Shown here: positions 17,554 to 25,004 of the stretch, one piece after another
How positions within the stretch are numbered: the stretch's first letter is position 1
Layout: every line of letters starts with the position of its first letter
Assembly (NCBI GenBank): GCA_020048405.1
Contig: JAIFMP010000041.1
Coordinates: 1 to 41,535 of the forward strand
DNA: 41,535 nt
Source: Hydrogenophaga sp.
GTDB taxonomy: Bacteria; Pseudomonadota; Gammaproteobacteria; Burkholderiales; Burkholderiaceae_C
Direction of reading: 5' to 3'
Notes under the pieces: model-generated
What the model was told of the DNA's origin: nothing
The model's input: the letters and a program-made list of their open reading frames with translations, nothing else
Database searches by the model: none
Translations under genes and position numbers: made by a program

Positions 17554-17823
17554 CCAAATCCTTGGTTCCAACAGGCACGCGGTCAATGTTTGTATGGAGT
17601 CATCAAGCTTTCCCTACAGACTGATGGAATTCAGCTCGGTACCATATTCAGCAGCTCAGTTACCAACGTGAACGCTGGGCGCCTTAAAAAAAGGGACGGC
17701 GAAAATGGTTTTATTTGGCGTGACGGTAGTTGTCCGATCAGTGCACTGCCTGGAAAAAGCTCGCACACGGAATTGTGGCCCGGCCCATCCAATTGCCGCG
17801 TAAGTGTCACATCCCGGTAGATC

Positions 17824-19515
17824 ATGGTAAAGCTGGATGCTGACATTGCCAACTGCACAGCCTTGGTTGTGGAAGGGAACCCGACATCCCGCAGCATCAT
17901 TTCGTCACAGTTGCGTGATTTTGGCTTGCGTGAAGTTGCACAGGCAAGTCGCCCTACTGATGCAAGGCGGACACTGGAGTTTCGCGAATTCGACATCGTG
18001 ATATGTGAGCAAGCATTCCACGGCACGAATTACACGGGGCAGGACCTGCTCGACGACCTGCGTCGGGCCCAATTGCTGCCCACTTCAACTGTGTTCATCA
18101 TGCTGACGAGCGAAGCCAGCTATGCACAAGTGGCTGAAGCTGCCGAATCTGCCCTGGATACCTATTTACTCAAGCCCCATACCGCCCGGGCATTGGGTCA
18201 ACGGCTGCGGAATGCGCGCCACCGAAAAAAAGTTCTGAATCCGATTTTTGAACGGATCGAGTCAGGTGAGTTTTCTGAAGCGGCCCAACTTTGCCTGGAC
18301 CGCTTCAGCCGGCGTGAAGAGTTTTGGTTGTATGCGGCTCGAATCGGCGCTGAGTTGTTGCTGCGCCTTCAACGGGTAGCAGAAGCACAAAAGTTGTTCG
18401 CGGCAATACTTGAAGTCAAAGCGTTGCCATGGGCAAAGTTGGGTATTGCCCGGTCGGAAATGGAAAGTGGACATCCCGCTCAGGCCTTGATGACTTTGGA
18501 GGCTTTGGCCAGTGAGCAGCCTGGTTACGCAGATGCGTATGACGTGATGGGCCGCATCCATGTGGAGCAGGGTAACTTCGAACAAGCGTTGGCGGTATAC
18601 CGGCAGGCCAGCATGGCGACCCCAAGCTCCATTGGGCGTTTGCAAAAGCAAGGAATGCTGGCCTTTTACATGGGGGAGAACGAAGAAGCCGCGAAGGCGC
18701 TGGACCGCGCAACCCTGCTGGGCCTGACTTCAAAGATGTATGACCACCAGTCACTCTTGTTGCTTGCTTTTGCCCGATACCAAATGCGCGACTCCAAAGG
18801 CATAAAGCGGTGCATTGAGCAGTTGCAAATATCTTTTGAGCGAAAGGACTATCACGTTCGTTTCCAACGTTTTCTGGATGTCGCCAAGACATTGCAGATG
18901 TTGCTCAACAAACAAATCGGGCTCGTGATTGAAGAAGTCAAGCGCCAGGCTGCAGATATAGAAAACCCATCAATGGATGTGGAGGCTGGCTGCAATCTGT
19001 TGTCACTGTTTTGTGAAGTGGCCTGTGCTGAATTGGAGCTGGATACTGCGCCACAATGGGTCAGTGCCATTTCGTTGCGTTTTTGCACTGGCAAAGGCAT
19101 GGCCGAATTGCTGACTGGGGCGTCCAGGCGCCATCCGCCCTATGCAGAATTGGTCCGCGCAAGCCATCGCCGGTTGGGAGAGTTGGCCCAAAACGCCATG
19201 TCTCACGCTGTTGCAGGCGATCCGCGAGCGGCAATCAAAGCGCTGATCACCCACGGCGAGCAAACCCTCAACACCAAATTGATGGATACCGCTCGCCTGA
19301 CTTTGCAGCGATACCGCGACAAGGTGCCGGAGGCCAATGAACTTGAAGAAATCGTGCAAGCGCAATTGAGGCGCTACTCACCGTCCAGTCTGCCACCACC
19401 ACTGGGGCAACCTACCGGACGCGGCGAGGGCGGAATCTCTCTGCGTACCAAGGCCGAAAAATCCACTGAAGCCAAAGACCAAGCTGCTGGGACCAACAAG
19501 CCAGGCACCGCCTGA
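17824..19515 (+). CDS. degenerate receiver fused to TPR repeats
   Basis: A 563-residue soluble protein. Residues about 10-130 have a receiver fold, but the usual acidic pair is reduced to VVEGN (Glu 17, Gly 18) and the phospho-acceptor position in IVICEQAF is Glu 62, not Asp. The conserved Lys remains (YLLKPHT). The receiver therefore probably cannot be phosphorylated normally and may sit in an always-on state. The rest is helical with TPR-like repeats (for example PGYADAYDVMGRIHVEQGNFEQALAVYRQA), typical of protein-protein binding. The C-terminal 45 or so residues are low-complexity. It lies 270 bases after the response regulator, probably with its own promoter. A scaffold or adaptor role is inferred from the domains only. 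Confidence 0.82.
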   Translation: MVKLDADIANCTALVVEGNPTSRSIISSQLRDFGLREVAQASRPTDARRTLEFREFDIVICEQAFHGTNYTGQDLLDDLRRAQLLPTSTVFIMLTSEASYAQVAEAAESALDTYLLKPHTARALGQRLRNARHRKKVLNPIFERIESGEFSEAAQLCLDRFSRREEFWLYAARIGAELLLRLQRVAEAQKLFAAILEVKALPWAKLGIARSEMESGHPAQALMTLEALASEQPGYADAYDVMGRIHVEQGNFEQALAVYRQASMATPSSIGRLQKQGMLAFYMGENEEAAKALDRATLLGLTSKMYDHQSLLLLAFARYQMRDSKGIKRCIEQLQISFERKDYHVRFQRFLDVAKTLQMLLNKQIGLVIEEVKRQAADIENPSMDVEAGCNLLSLFCEVACAELELDTAPQWVSAISLRFCTGKGMAELLTGASRRHPPYAELVRASHRRLGELAQNAMSHAVAGDPRAAIKALITHGEQTLNTKLMDTARLTLQRYRDKVPEANELEEIVQAQLRRYSPSSLPPPLGQPTGRGEGGISLRTKAEKSTEAKDQAAGTNKPGTA

Positions 19516-19522
19516 CTTTTTA

Positions 19523-19577
19523 TCATCGGTATATGCCTCCAGCGCTTTCCAGTAGGCATTCTTTGCTACGGAAAATT
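19523..19577 (-). repeat. degenerate intergenic repeat, copy 3
   Basis: On the minus strand it reads CCGTAGCA, a spacer, then AAAGCGCTGGAGGCATA. It fills the gap between the convergent TPR gene (stop 19515) and the M20 hydrolase (stop 19582). Its edge contains TCATCGGTATATG (19523-19535), a 13-mer that recurs exactly at 24913-24925 upstream of xdhA. Confidence 0.5.
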
Positions 19578-19581
19578 CGCC

Positions 19582-20859
19582 TCACGTCTCCCGCATCAAC
19601 TCCAGCAGCGCCCGAGCCACGACCTTGGTCGCCCGGCGCAAATCGGCCAGTTCCAAATGCTCGTCTGCCCGCTTGGCGTTGGACTCGCGCACCGTTCTTG
19701 GCCCCGCACCGTAAATCACGCCCGGAATGCCGTGCTCGCCGTACAGGCGCACGTCGGTGTACAGCGGGGTGCCTACGGCGGGAATGGCTTCGCCAAACAC
19801 CTGTTGGCCGTGCTGCTGAATGGCTGCCACCAGGGGGGCGTTGCCGGGCAGGGGTTTCATGGCGTTGGCCAGCAGCATGCGGCGCACTTCCACTTGCAGA
19901 GTTTTGCCCCCACGGGGTGGGCTGAAGCTGGCGGCAGCTTTTGCTATTGCGTTGCGCAGGCTGGCTTCTACTTCCGCGGGGTCTTCTTCGGGAATCATCC
20001 GGCGGTCTAGCTTCAGCACCACTTTGCCGGGAATCACGTTGGTGTTGGTGCCGCCGTTGATGAGGCCGATGTTCAGGTAGGGGTGCGTGATGCCTTCCAC
20101 GCCAGACGTCACCAGCAGGTAGTCGCGGTTCAGCGCGTACAGCGCGTTCATGATGTGGGTGGCACCCTGCAGCGCGTCGGTGCCGCTGTCTGGGATGGCA
20201 GCGTGGGCCATGTCGCCTTGCACGGTCACTTCCAGTTGCAGGCAGCCGTTGTGGGCCACCACCACCTGGTAGCTGAAGCCGGCGGCAATCATCAAATCTG
20301 GCTTGGTGTGGCCGTGTGTCAGCAGCCAGCCGGGGCCCACTTCGCCGCCAAATTCCTCGTCATACGTGAAGTGCAGTTCCACATTTCCCTTCAATGGCGC
20401 ACCCAGGCTTTCGAGCGCGCGCACGGCAAAGGTGAAGGTGGAAAAGTCGCACTTGCTGACGGCTGCCGCACGGCCGTAGATGCGGCCGGTTTGGTTGCCG
20501 CCCACCACTTCGCCACCGTAGGGTGGGTGCGTCCAGCCTTCGCCGGGGGGCACCACGTCACCGTGGGCGTTCAGGGCCACTGTTTTGCCGCCTGCGCCAT
20601 AGTGGCGGCGCACGATCAGGTTGGTGATGGTTTCCAGCCCGGCGGCTTGCACTTCTGCGGTGGGCACGGCGAACTTTTCTGCCGTCATGCCGAAGGTTTG
20701 CAGCAGTTCGGCGGTGCGTTCGGCGTGGGGGGTGTTGTTGCCCGGCGGGGTGTCGGTGGGCACCTGGATGAGCTGCTGCAAAAAGCCCACCTGTTCGTCA
20801 AAGTGGGCGTCCACCCAAGCGTCCAGGCGGTCGAATTCGTTTTGGTTTGGGGAGGTCAT
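19582..20859 (-). CDS. M20-family metallohydrolase (ArgE/DapE-like)
   Basis: A 425-residue zinc-dependent amidohydrolase of the ArgE/DapE/CPG2 group. Metal ligands and catalytic residues are visible in ALNAHGDVVPPG (His and Asp) and HFTYDEEFGGEVGPG (general base Glu plus ligand Glu). The dimerisation domain insert lies about 210-320 and includes GDMAHAAIPDSG. The gene overlaps the upstream uraD-allC gene as ATGA (20856-20859) and is last in the minus-strand urate operon. This suggests it acts on a C-N bond in a late purine-breakdown product such as a carbamoyl or ureido compound. That role is inferred from context; acetylornithine or another acyl-amino acid cannot be excluded. Confidence 0.82.
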   Translation of the reverse strand: MTSPNQNEFDRLDAWVDAHFDEQVGFLQQLIQVPTDTPPGNNTPHAERTAELLQTFGMTAEKFAVPTAEVQAAGLETITNLIVRRHYGAGGKTVALNAHGDVVPPGEGWTHPPYGGEVVGGNQTGRIYGRAAAVSKCDFSTFTFAVRALESLGAPLKGNVELHFTYDEEFGGEVGPGWLLTHGHTKPDLMIAAGFSYQVVVAHNGCLQLEVTVQGDMAHAAIPDSGTDALQGATHIMNALYALNRDYLLVTSGVEGITHPYLNIGLINGGTNTNVIPGKVVLKLDRRMIPEEDPAEVEASLRNAIAKAAASFSPPRGGKTLQVEVRRMLLANAMKPLPGNAPLVAAIQQHGQQVFGEAIPAVGTPLYTDVRLYGEHGIPGVIYGAGPRTVRESNAKRADEHLELADLRRATKVVARALLELMRET

Positions 20860-22617
20860 TGGGCGTCCTGGGCAAGTTGGTTCAACAGGTGGGTGAAGGC
20901 GTCCACGGCCAGTTGCATGTCGTCTGCTGTGGTGCTTTCAAGCGGGTTGTGGCTGATGCCGCTGTTTTCGCCACGCACAAACAGCATGGCCTGGGGCATC
21001 ACGTCGTGCAGGCCGCTGGGCATGTTGAACACCGGCAGGCCGGTGTCTTGTACAGCGGCGGTCCAGCGGGCTTGCAGGGCCGGGGCGCTGGGTGCGGCGC
21101 TGGCCCGCATGGTTTCGTCCAGCTGGTAGCTCAAGCCCCGTTGGGTGCAAATGTCAGTCAGTTTTTGTAGCACGTCGTGCTCTACAGAATTGCGCTGGAC
21201 ATCGTTTGGGCCACGAATATCGAGGCTGAAGCGGCAGGCGCCGGGCACCACGTTGATGCTGCCATTGGGTACCTGCAACTGGCCCATGGTGGCCACGACA
21301 CCTTCTCCATTTCGGGCGTCCTGCCCGGCACGTTCTTCCAAATACAGGGCCAATTCGGCCACGGCGGCGGGTCATGGGTGTGGTGCCGGCGTGGCTGGCC
21401 TGGCCCACCACTTCGCCCACAAAGCGCACGCTGCCGTTGATGCTGGTGACCACACCCAGGGGCAGGTTCAGCTCGTTCAGCACCGGGCCTTGTTCGATGT
21501 GCACTTCCACAAAGCCCAGGTAGCGTGCCGGGTCGCGCTGCAGCGTGGTAATCGACTCCAGGGTGGCGGGCAAACCGGCGTGCTGCATGGCCTGGCGCAT
21601 GCTGATGCCGTCGGCGTCCAGTTGGTCCAGCCATGCAGGGTCAAAACTGCCGGTGAGTGCGCCCGAACCCAAAAAGGTGGCCTTGTAGCGCTGGCCTTCT
21701 TCTTCGGCAAACGCCACCACTTCAATCGCAAACGGCAAGCGTTGCCCAAGGCGGTGCAGCTCGCGCACACAGGCCATGGGCACAAATATGCCCAACCGAC
21801 CGTCGTATTTGCCGCCGTTGCGCACGGTGTCGTAGTGGCTGCCGGTGAGCAAAGTTTTGGCGGCAGGGTCGCTGCCTTTGTAGACGCCCACCACGTTGCC
21901 CACGGCGTCGATTTCCACGCTGTCAAACCCGCAGTCACGCATCCAACCTGCGATGTCTTGGGCGCAGGCACGGTGCGCGTCGGTCAGGTATGTCACGGTC
22001 AACTGGCCCAGCTCGGCGTAGCCGGGGTCGGTGTGGCGGGCGAGTTGTTCCTGCCAGTCCCACACGGCTTGGCCCAGGGTGGGCTCAAAGCCAAACTTGT
22101 CGTTCAGCCGGATTTCTGCAATGCGGTGGATGTTGCGGATGCACTCTTGCAGCTCAAAGTCAGGGTGGCCGTGCACGCGGCGCTGAAAGGTGGCAATGAT
22201 TTGCTGCTTGGTCAGCCCCACGCCACGCGGGCCGCGCACAGCCAAAATGAACGGCCAGCCAAACTTGGCGTTGTAGTCAGCGTTCAGTTTCTGAATAAGA
22301 GCAAACTCTTCAGGGCTGCATTGCGTCAGGCCCGCTTTTTGTTGCTCATTCGTCGATTCGGCCGTCAGGGTGTTGCTGACCATGGCCTTGCCCGCCAGCT
22401 CGGGGTGGGCGCGGATGAGGTTTTTCTTGGCCTCGTCCCCCGCTTCGTCCAGCACCACGGTGAGCGTGTGCTTCAGGTGCGCCAGCGATTTGAACGGCCG
22501 CTGGGCCATGGCTTGCCCCACGATCCAGGGGGTGTGCTCGTACAGACCGTCGAGCATTTTGGCGGCCACGTCGGGCGGGGACGCGTTCAGGCGGTCAAGT
22601 GTGATGGGTGTGGACAT
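20856..22617 (-). pseudogene. uraD/allC: UraD-AllC fusion (OHCU decarboxylase-allantoate amidohydrolase), frameshifted
   Basis: Residues 1-165 are an OHCU decarboxylase (UraD) domain, with HPELAGKAM near 80 and GWPFILAVRG, which yields S-allantoin. The rest is an AllC-like M20 amidohydrolase acting on allantoate. It has GSHYDTVRNGGKYDGR (His/Asp ligands), AFAEEEGQRY (Glu), HIEQGPVL and, near the end, SGLHDVM. The frame breaks right after HAGTTPMTR (about 21370-21385). The continuation AELALYLEERAG is in another frame and reads to the stop at 20856. The DNA there is a CCGCCGCC tract in which the family's Asp-Ala-Ala stretch is missing, consistent with an out-of-frame deletion of about 14 bases. 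As written, only UraD and the first AllC half would be made. ATG 22617 is the usual UraD start. It lies 28 bases after gntR-puuE. Confidence 0.8.
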
Positions 22618-22645
22618 GGTGGGGTTCAACCTGGGCTGATCGGTT

Positions 22646-24415
22646 TCAGTCGGTGTAGGGGTGGGTGGCTTTCCAGTGCCGGGCAATGTCGATGCGCCGC
22701 GCCACCCACACGTGGCTGTGGGCCTGAATGTGGTCCAGAAAACGCTGCAGCGCGGTGATGCGCCCGGGCTTGCCCAGCAAGCGGCAGTGCATGCCCACGC
22801 TCATCATCTTGGGGGCGTTGTCACCGGCGGGGTCGCCTTCGGCATACAGCACGTCGAAGGTGTCTTTCAGGTACTGGAAGAATGGGTCGGCGTGGCTGTA
22901 GCCTTGGGGCAGGGCAAAGCGCATGTCGTTGCAGTCCAGCGTGTAGGGCACGATGAGCTGTGGCACCACGCTTCCATCAGACTTTTGCACCTTCATCCAG
23001 AAGGGCAGGTCGTCGCCGTAGTAGTCGCTGTCGTACTCAAAGCCGCCGTGGTCTGCCACCAGGCGGTGGGTGTTGGGGCTGTCGCGGCCGGTGTACCAGC
23101 CCGCGCCGTGCAGTTGCTGGCCGTGGTCGCCGGTGACGCGCGCCATGATCTCCATGGCCAGGCGCATGTGCTCGCGCTCTTCGGCTTCCGGGGTGTTCTG
23201 GTAGTGAATCCACTTCCAGCCGTGGCAGGCAATCTCGTGGCCCAGCTTCAAAAAGGCGGCGGTGACGTCGGGTGAGCGCTCCAGCGCGCTGGACACGCCG
23301 AACACCGTCAGGGGCAGGCCGCGTTTTTCGAACTCGCGCAGCAGGCGCCACACCCCGGCGCGCGAGCCGTATTCGTAAATGCCTTCCATGCTCATGTGCC
23401 GTTCGGGGTAACTGGCAGGGTTGAACATTTCAGACAAAAACTGCTCTGAGCCCGCGTCGCCATGCAGCACGCAGTTCTCGCCGCCTTCTTCGTAGTTCAG
23501 CACAAACTGCACGGCCACACGGGCGCCGCCGGGCCACTGGGCATGTGGCGGCTTGGCGCCGTAACCGGCCAGGTCGCGAGGGTACGGGGCAGTGGTGTCG
23601 TAAAGGCCGTTGCCCCCACGTTCGCGTTGCTCACTGCCCCCCGAGGGGGCTGCTTCGCCTTGGGACGGCCCGGCGGCGAATGAAAGTGCCATGGAAATGT
23701 CGTTGCTGGGCAGCTTGCGGTCGAACTGAAGGCCTTGCTCCACGTGTTTCAGGTGGTCGTTCATCAGTTGCACGGCCAATGCTTCGTCTTTGGCGGCAAT
23801 GGCTTTGATGATTTCAGCGTGCTCTTCGCTGGAGTGTTCGGCGGCGGAAGTGCTCTGGTACATCAGCGTGATGAGTGCGCAGCGCGAAATCAGGTCGCCC
23901 AGCAACTGGGCCAGCACGTCGTTGCCCATCAACTCGGCCATGCGCACGTGAAAGTCGCCCAGCAGCTCGGTGCGGCCGCTCACGTCCTGGCTGGCCACGG
24001 CCTGCTTTTCGGCGGCCACGTGGGCCTTCAGGCTCTTGATCTGGCCGGGCGTGATCTGCTGCACAAAGGCGCGGGTCATTTCGGCTTCCAGCATGCGGCG
24101 CACCGCAAACACCTGGCGCGCTTCGTCGGCCGAGGGCGTGGCCACAAACGCGCCGCGCGCGGGCTCCATGCGGATGAGGTGGTTGCGCGTCATTTGAAAT
24201 AACGCCTGGCGCACCAGCGTGCGCGACACGCCAAAGTGGTCGGCCAGCTTTTGCTCGGCCAGCTTGGTGCCCGGGTGCAGGCGATGTTCAACAATGGCGC
24301 GGGTCAGCGACTCGACGATGCGCGCGGTGGACGACGCGGTGGCGTCATCGCCCGCCTGGGTGTTGGCATCGGTGTTGCTTGGGCTTCGGGTGTCTGGCAA
24401 GGCAGATGTGCTCAT
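22646..24415 (-). CDS. puuE: GntR regulator fused in frame to PuuE allantoinase
   Basis: A 589-residue continuous frame joining two normally separate proteins. Residues about 30-235 are a FadR-type GntR regulator: winged HTH (HFGVSRTLVRQALFQM) and an FCD ligand domain. Residues about 275-589 are PuuE, the polysaccharide-deacetylase-type allantoinase (PRDLAGYG, QFVLNYEEGGENC, HGWKWIHYQ, GWYTGRDSPNT) converting allantoin to allantoate. The joint (about 248-269) is encoded by a GC-rich palindromic repeat. An internal ATG at 23692 has no Shine-Dalgarno, supporting real fusion over two genes. ATG 24415 is chosen for the regulator. A sigma-70-like promoter ends only seven bases before it, suggesting a leaderless message. 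The operator palindrome abuts the -35, so autoregulation is likely. Confidence 0.85.
   Translation of the reverse strand: MSTSALPDTRSPSNTDANTQAGDDATASSTARIVESLTRAIVEHRLHPGTKLAEQKLADHFGVSRTLVRQALFQMTRNHLIRMEPARGAFVATPSADEARQVFAVRRMLEAEMTRAFVQQITPGQIKSLKAHVAAEKQAVASQDVSGRTELLGDFHVRMAELMGNDVLAQLLGDLISRCALITLMYQSTSAAEHSSEEHAEIIKAIAAKDEALAVQLMNDHLKHVEQGLQFDRKLPSNDISMALSFAAGPSQGEAAPSGGSEQRERGGNGLYDTTAPYPRDLAGYGAKPPHAQWPGGARVAVQFVLNYEEGGENCVLHGDAGSEQFLSEMFNPASYPERHMSMEGIYEYGSRAGVWRLLREFEKRGLPLTVFGVSSALERSPDVTAAFLKLGHEIACHGWKWIHYQNTPEAEEREHMRLAMEIMARVTGDHGQQLHGAGWYTGRDSPNTHRLVADHGGFEYDSDYYGDDLPFWMKVQKSDGSVVPQLIVPYTLDCNDMRFALPQGYSHADPFFQYLKDTFDVLYAEGDPAGDNAPKMMSVGMHCRLLGKPGRITALQRFLDHIQAHSHVWVARRIDIARHWKATHPYTD
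23608..23672. repeat. GC-rich palindromic repeat inside gntR-puuE
   Basis: The core GCCCCCC-GA-GGGGGC (23636-23650) is a strong hairpin. With its flanks (CCGTCCCAAGGCGAAGCAG on the minus strand) it matches an intergenic repeat I associate with Comamonadaceae. Here it is read through in frame and encodes the linker GPSQGEAAPSGGSEQRERGG between the GntR and PuuE halves. Confidence 0.55.
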
Positions 24416-24421
24416 GGCTTC

Positions 24422-24451
24422 ATCATACGCATAAAACCACTCTGTCGTCAA
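24422..24451 (-). promoter_or_regulatory. sigma-70-like promoter of gntR-puuE
   Basis: On the minus strand, TTGACG (24451-24446) is followed after 18 bases by TATGAT (24427-24422), five of six matches to each consensus hexamer. The start codon at 24415 begins seven bases after the -10, so transcription would begin at or beside the ATG. Confidence 0.55.
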
Positions 24452-24467
24452 AAAGTGTATACACTTT
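24452..24467. promoter_or_regulatory. GntR operator palindrome, gntR-puuE/uraH gap
   Basis: AAAGTGTATACACTTT is a perfect 16-bp palindrome whose TGTATACA core fits FadR-type GntR operators. It abuts the gntR-puuE -35 and covers a possible plus-strand -10 (TATACA) for uraH, so one site could repress both directions. A 14/16 match lies at 30596-30611 before puuD. Confidence 0.65.
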
Positions 24468-24521
24468 GTGGCATCAACAACGCTGGGGCTTGGCCTCGGC
24501 AACCCCGCCAAGGAGCTATTC

Positions 24522-24875
24522 ATGGGATTGAGCACTCACGTTTTGGACACCATGCACGGTTGCCCCGCAGCGGGCATGGGTGTGTCGTTTTATGACACCA
24601 CGGGTGGCGAGGCCGTGCTGCTGCAGCGCTTCAACCTGAACCACGACGGCCGCAACCCCAACGGCCCCCTGCTGGACAACAACACCCTGAAAGTGGGCAC
24701 CTACCGTCTGGTGTTCGACGTGAAGGGCTACTTTGCCGCTCGCAACGTGCCGTTGCCCGAGCCCAGCTTTCTGGATCAGGTGGCGCTGGACTTTGGCGTG
24801 GCCGACACCAGCCAGCACTACCATGTGCCGCTGCTGGCCAGCCCCTGGAGCTATTCCACCTACCGGGGGTCGTAA
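24522..24875 (+). CDS. uraH: 5-hydroxyisourate hydrolase
   Basis: A 117-residue transthyretin-like hydrolase converting 5-hydroxyisourate to OHCU, the step after urate oxidase. The family landmarks are present: LSTHVLDT at the N-terminus (active-site His), an internal Arg and His (YHVPLLASPWSYSTY), and the diagnostic C-terminal tetrapeptide YRGS. The length is standard and there is no signal peptide, so it is cytoplasmic. ATG 24522 is supported by AGGAG six bases upstream. It is divergent from gntR-puuE across the TGTATACA operator and is followed by xdhA after 129 bases. Confidence 0.94.
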   Translation: MGLSTHVLDTMHGCPAAGMGVSFYDTTGGEAVLLQRFNLNHDGRNPNGPLLDNNTLKVGTYRLVFDVKGYFAARNVPLPEPSFLDQVALDFGVADTSQHYHVPLLASPWSYSTYRGS

Positions 24876-24927
24876 CCCATCGCCGGTTCATGCGGGGCGG
24901 GGCTGCGACCGCTCATCGGTATATGAA

Positions 24928-24952
24928 AAACCGTATGCCGGTCATACGGTTT
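24928..24952. promoter_or_regulatory. perfect inverted repeat upstream of xdhA
   Basis: AAACCGTATG (24928-24937) and CATACGGTTT (24943-24952) are exact 10-bp inverted arms with a 5-base spacer, CCGGT. The core fits the T-N11-A pattern of LysR-type regulators. No T-run follows, so an operator is more likely than a terminator. It lies 52 bases before the xdhA start. The binding protein is not identifiable here. Confidence 0.55.
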
Positions 24953-25004
24953 GGAAAATAAAATCGCACACTCTATTCCACGTTTGCCCACCCCACGCCC
25001 CACC

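Noticed and set aside
17590-17820. A 76-codon plus-strand frame in the 270-base gap before the receiver-TPR gene, ending three bases before its ATG.
   Set aside because: It starts at a non-ATG codon without a Shine-Dalgarno, has mixed composition and no recognisable similarity. The gap more likely holds the promoter, though no clear -35/-10 pair was found.
23636-23650. GC hairpin that might terminate transcription between gntR and puuE.
   Set aside because: No T-run follows on the minus strand, and the frame is open through it, so read-through and fusion are more likely.
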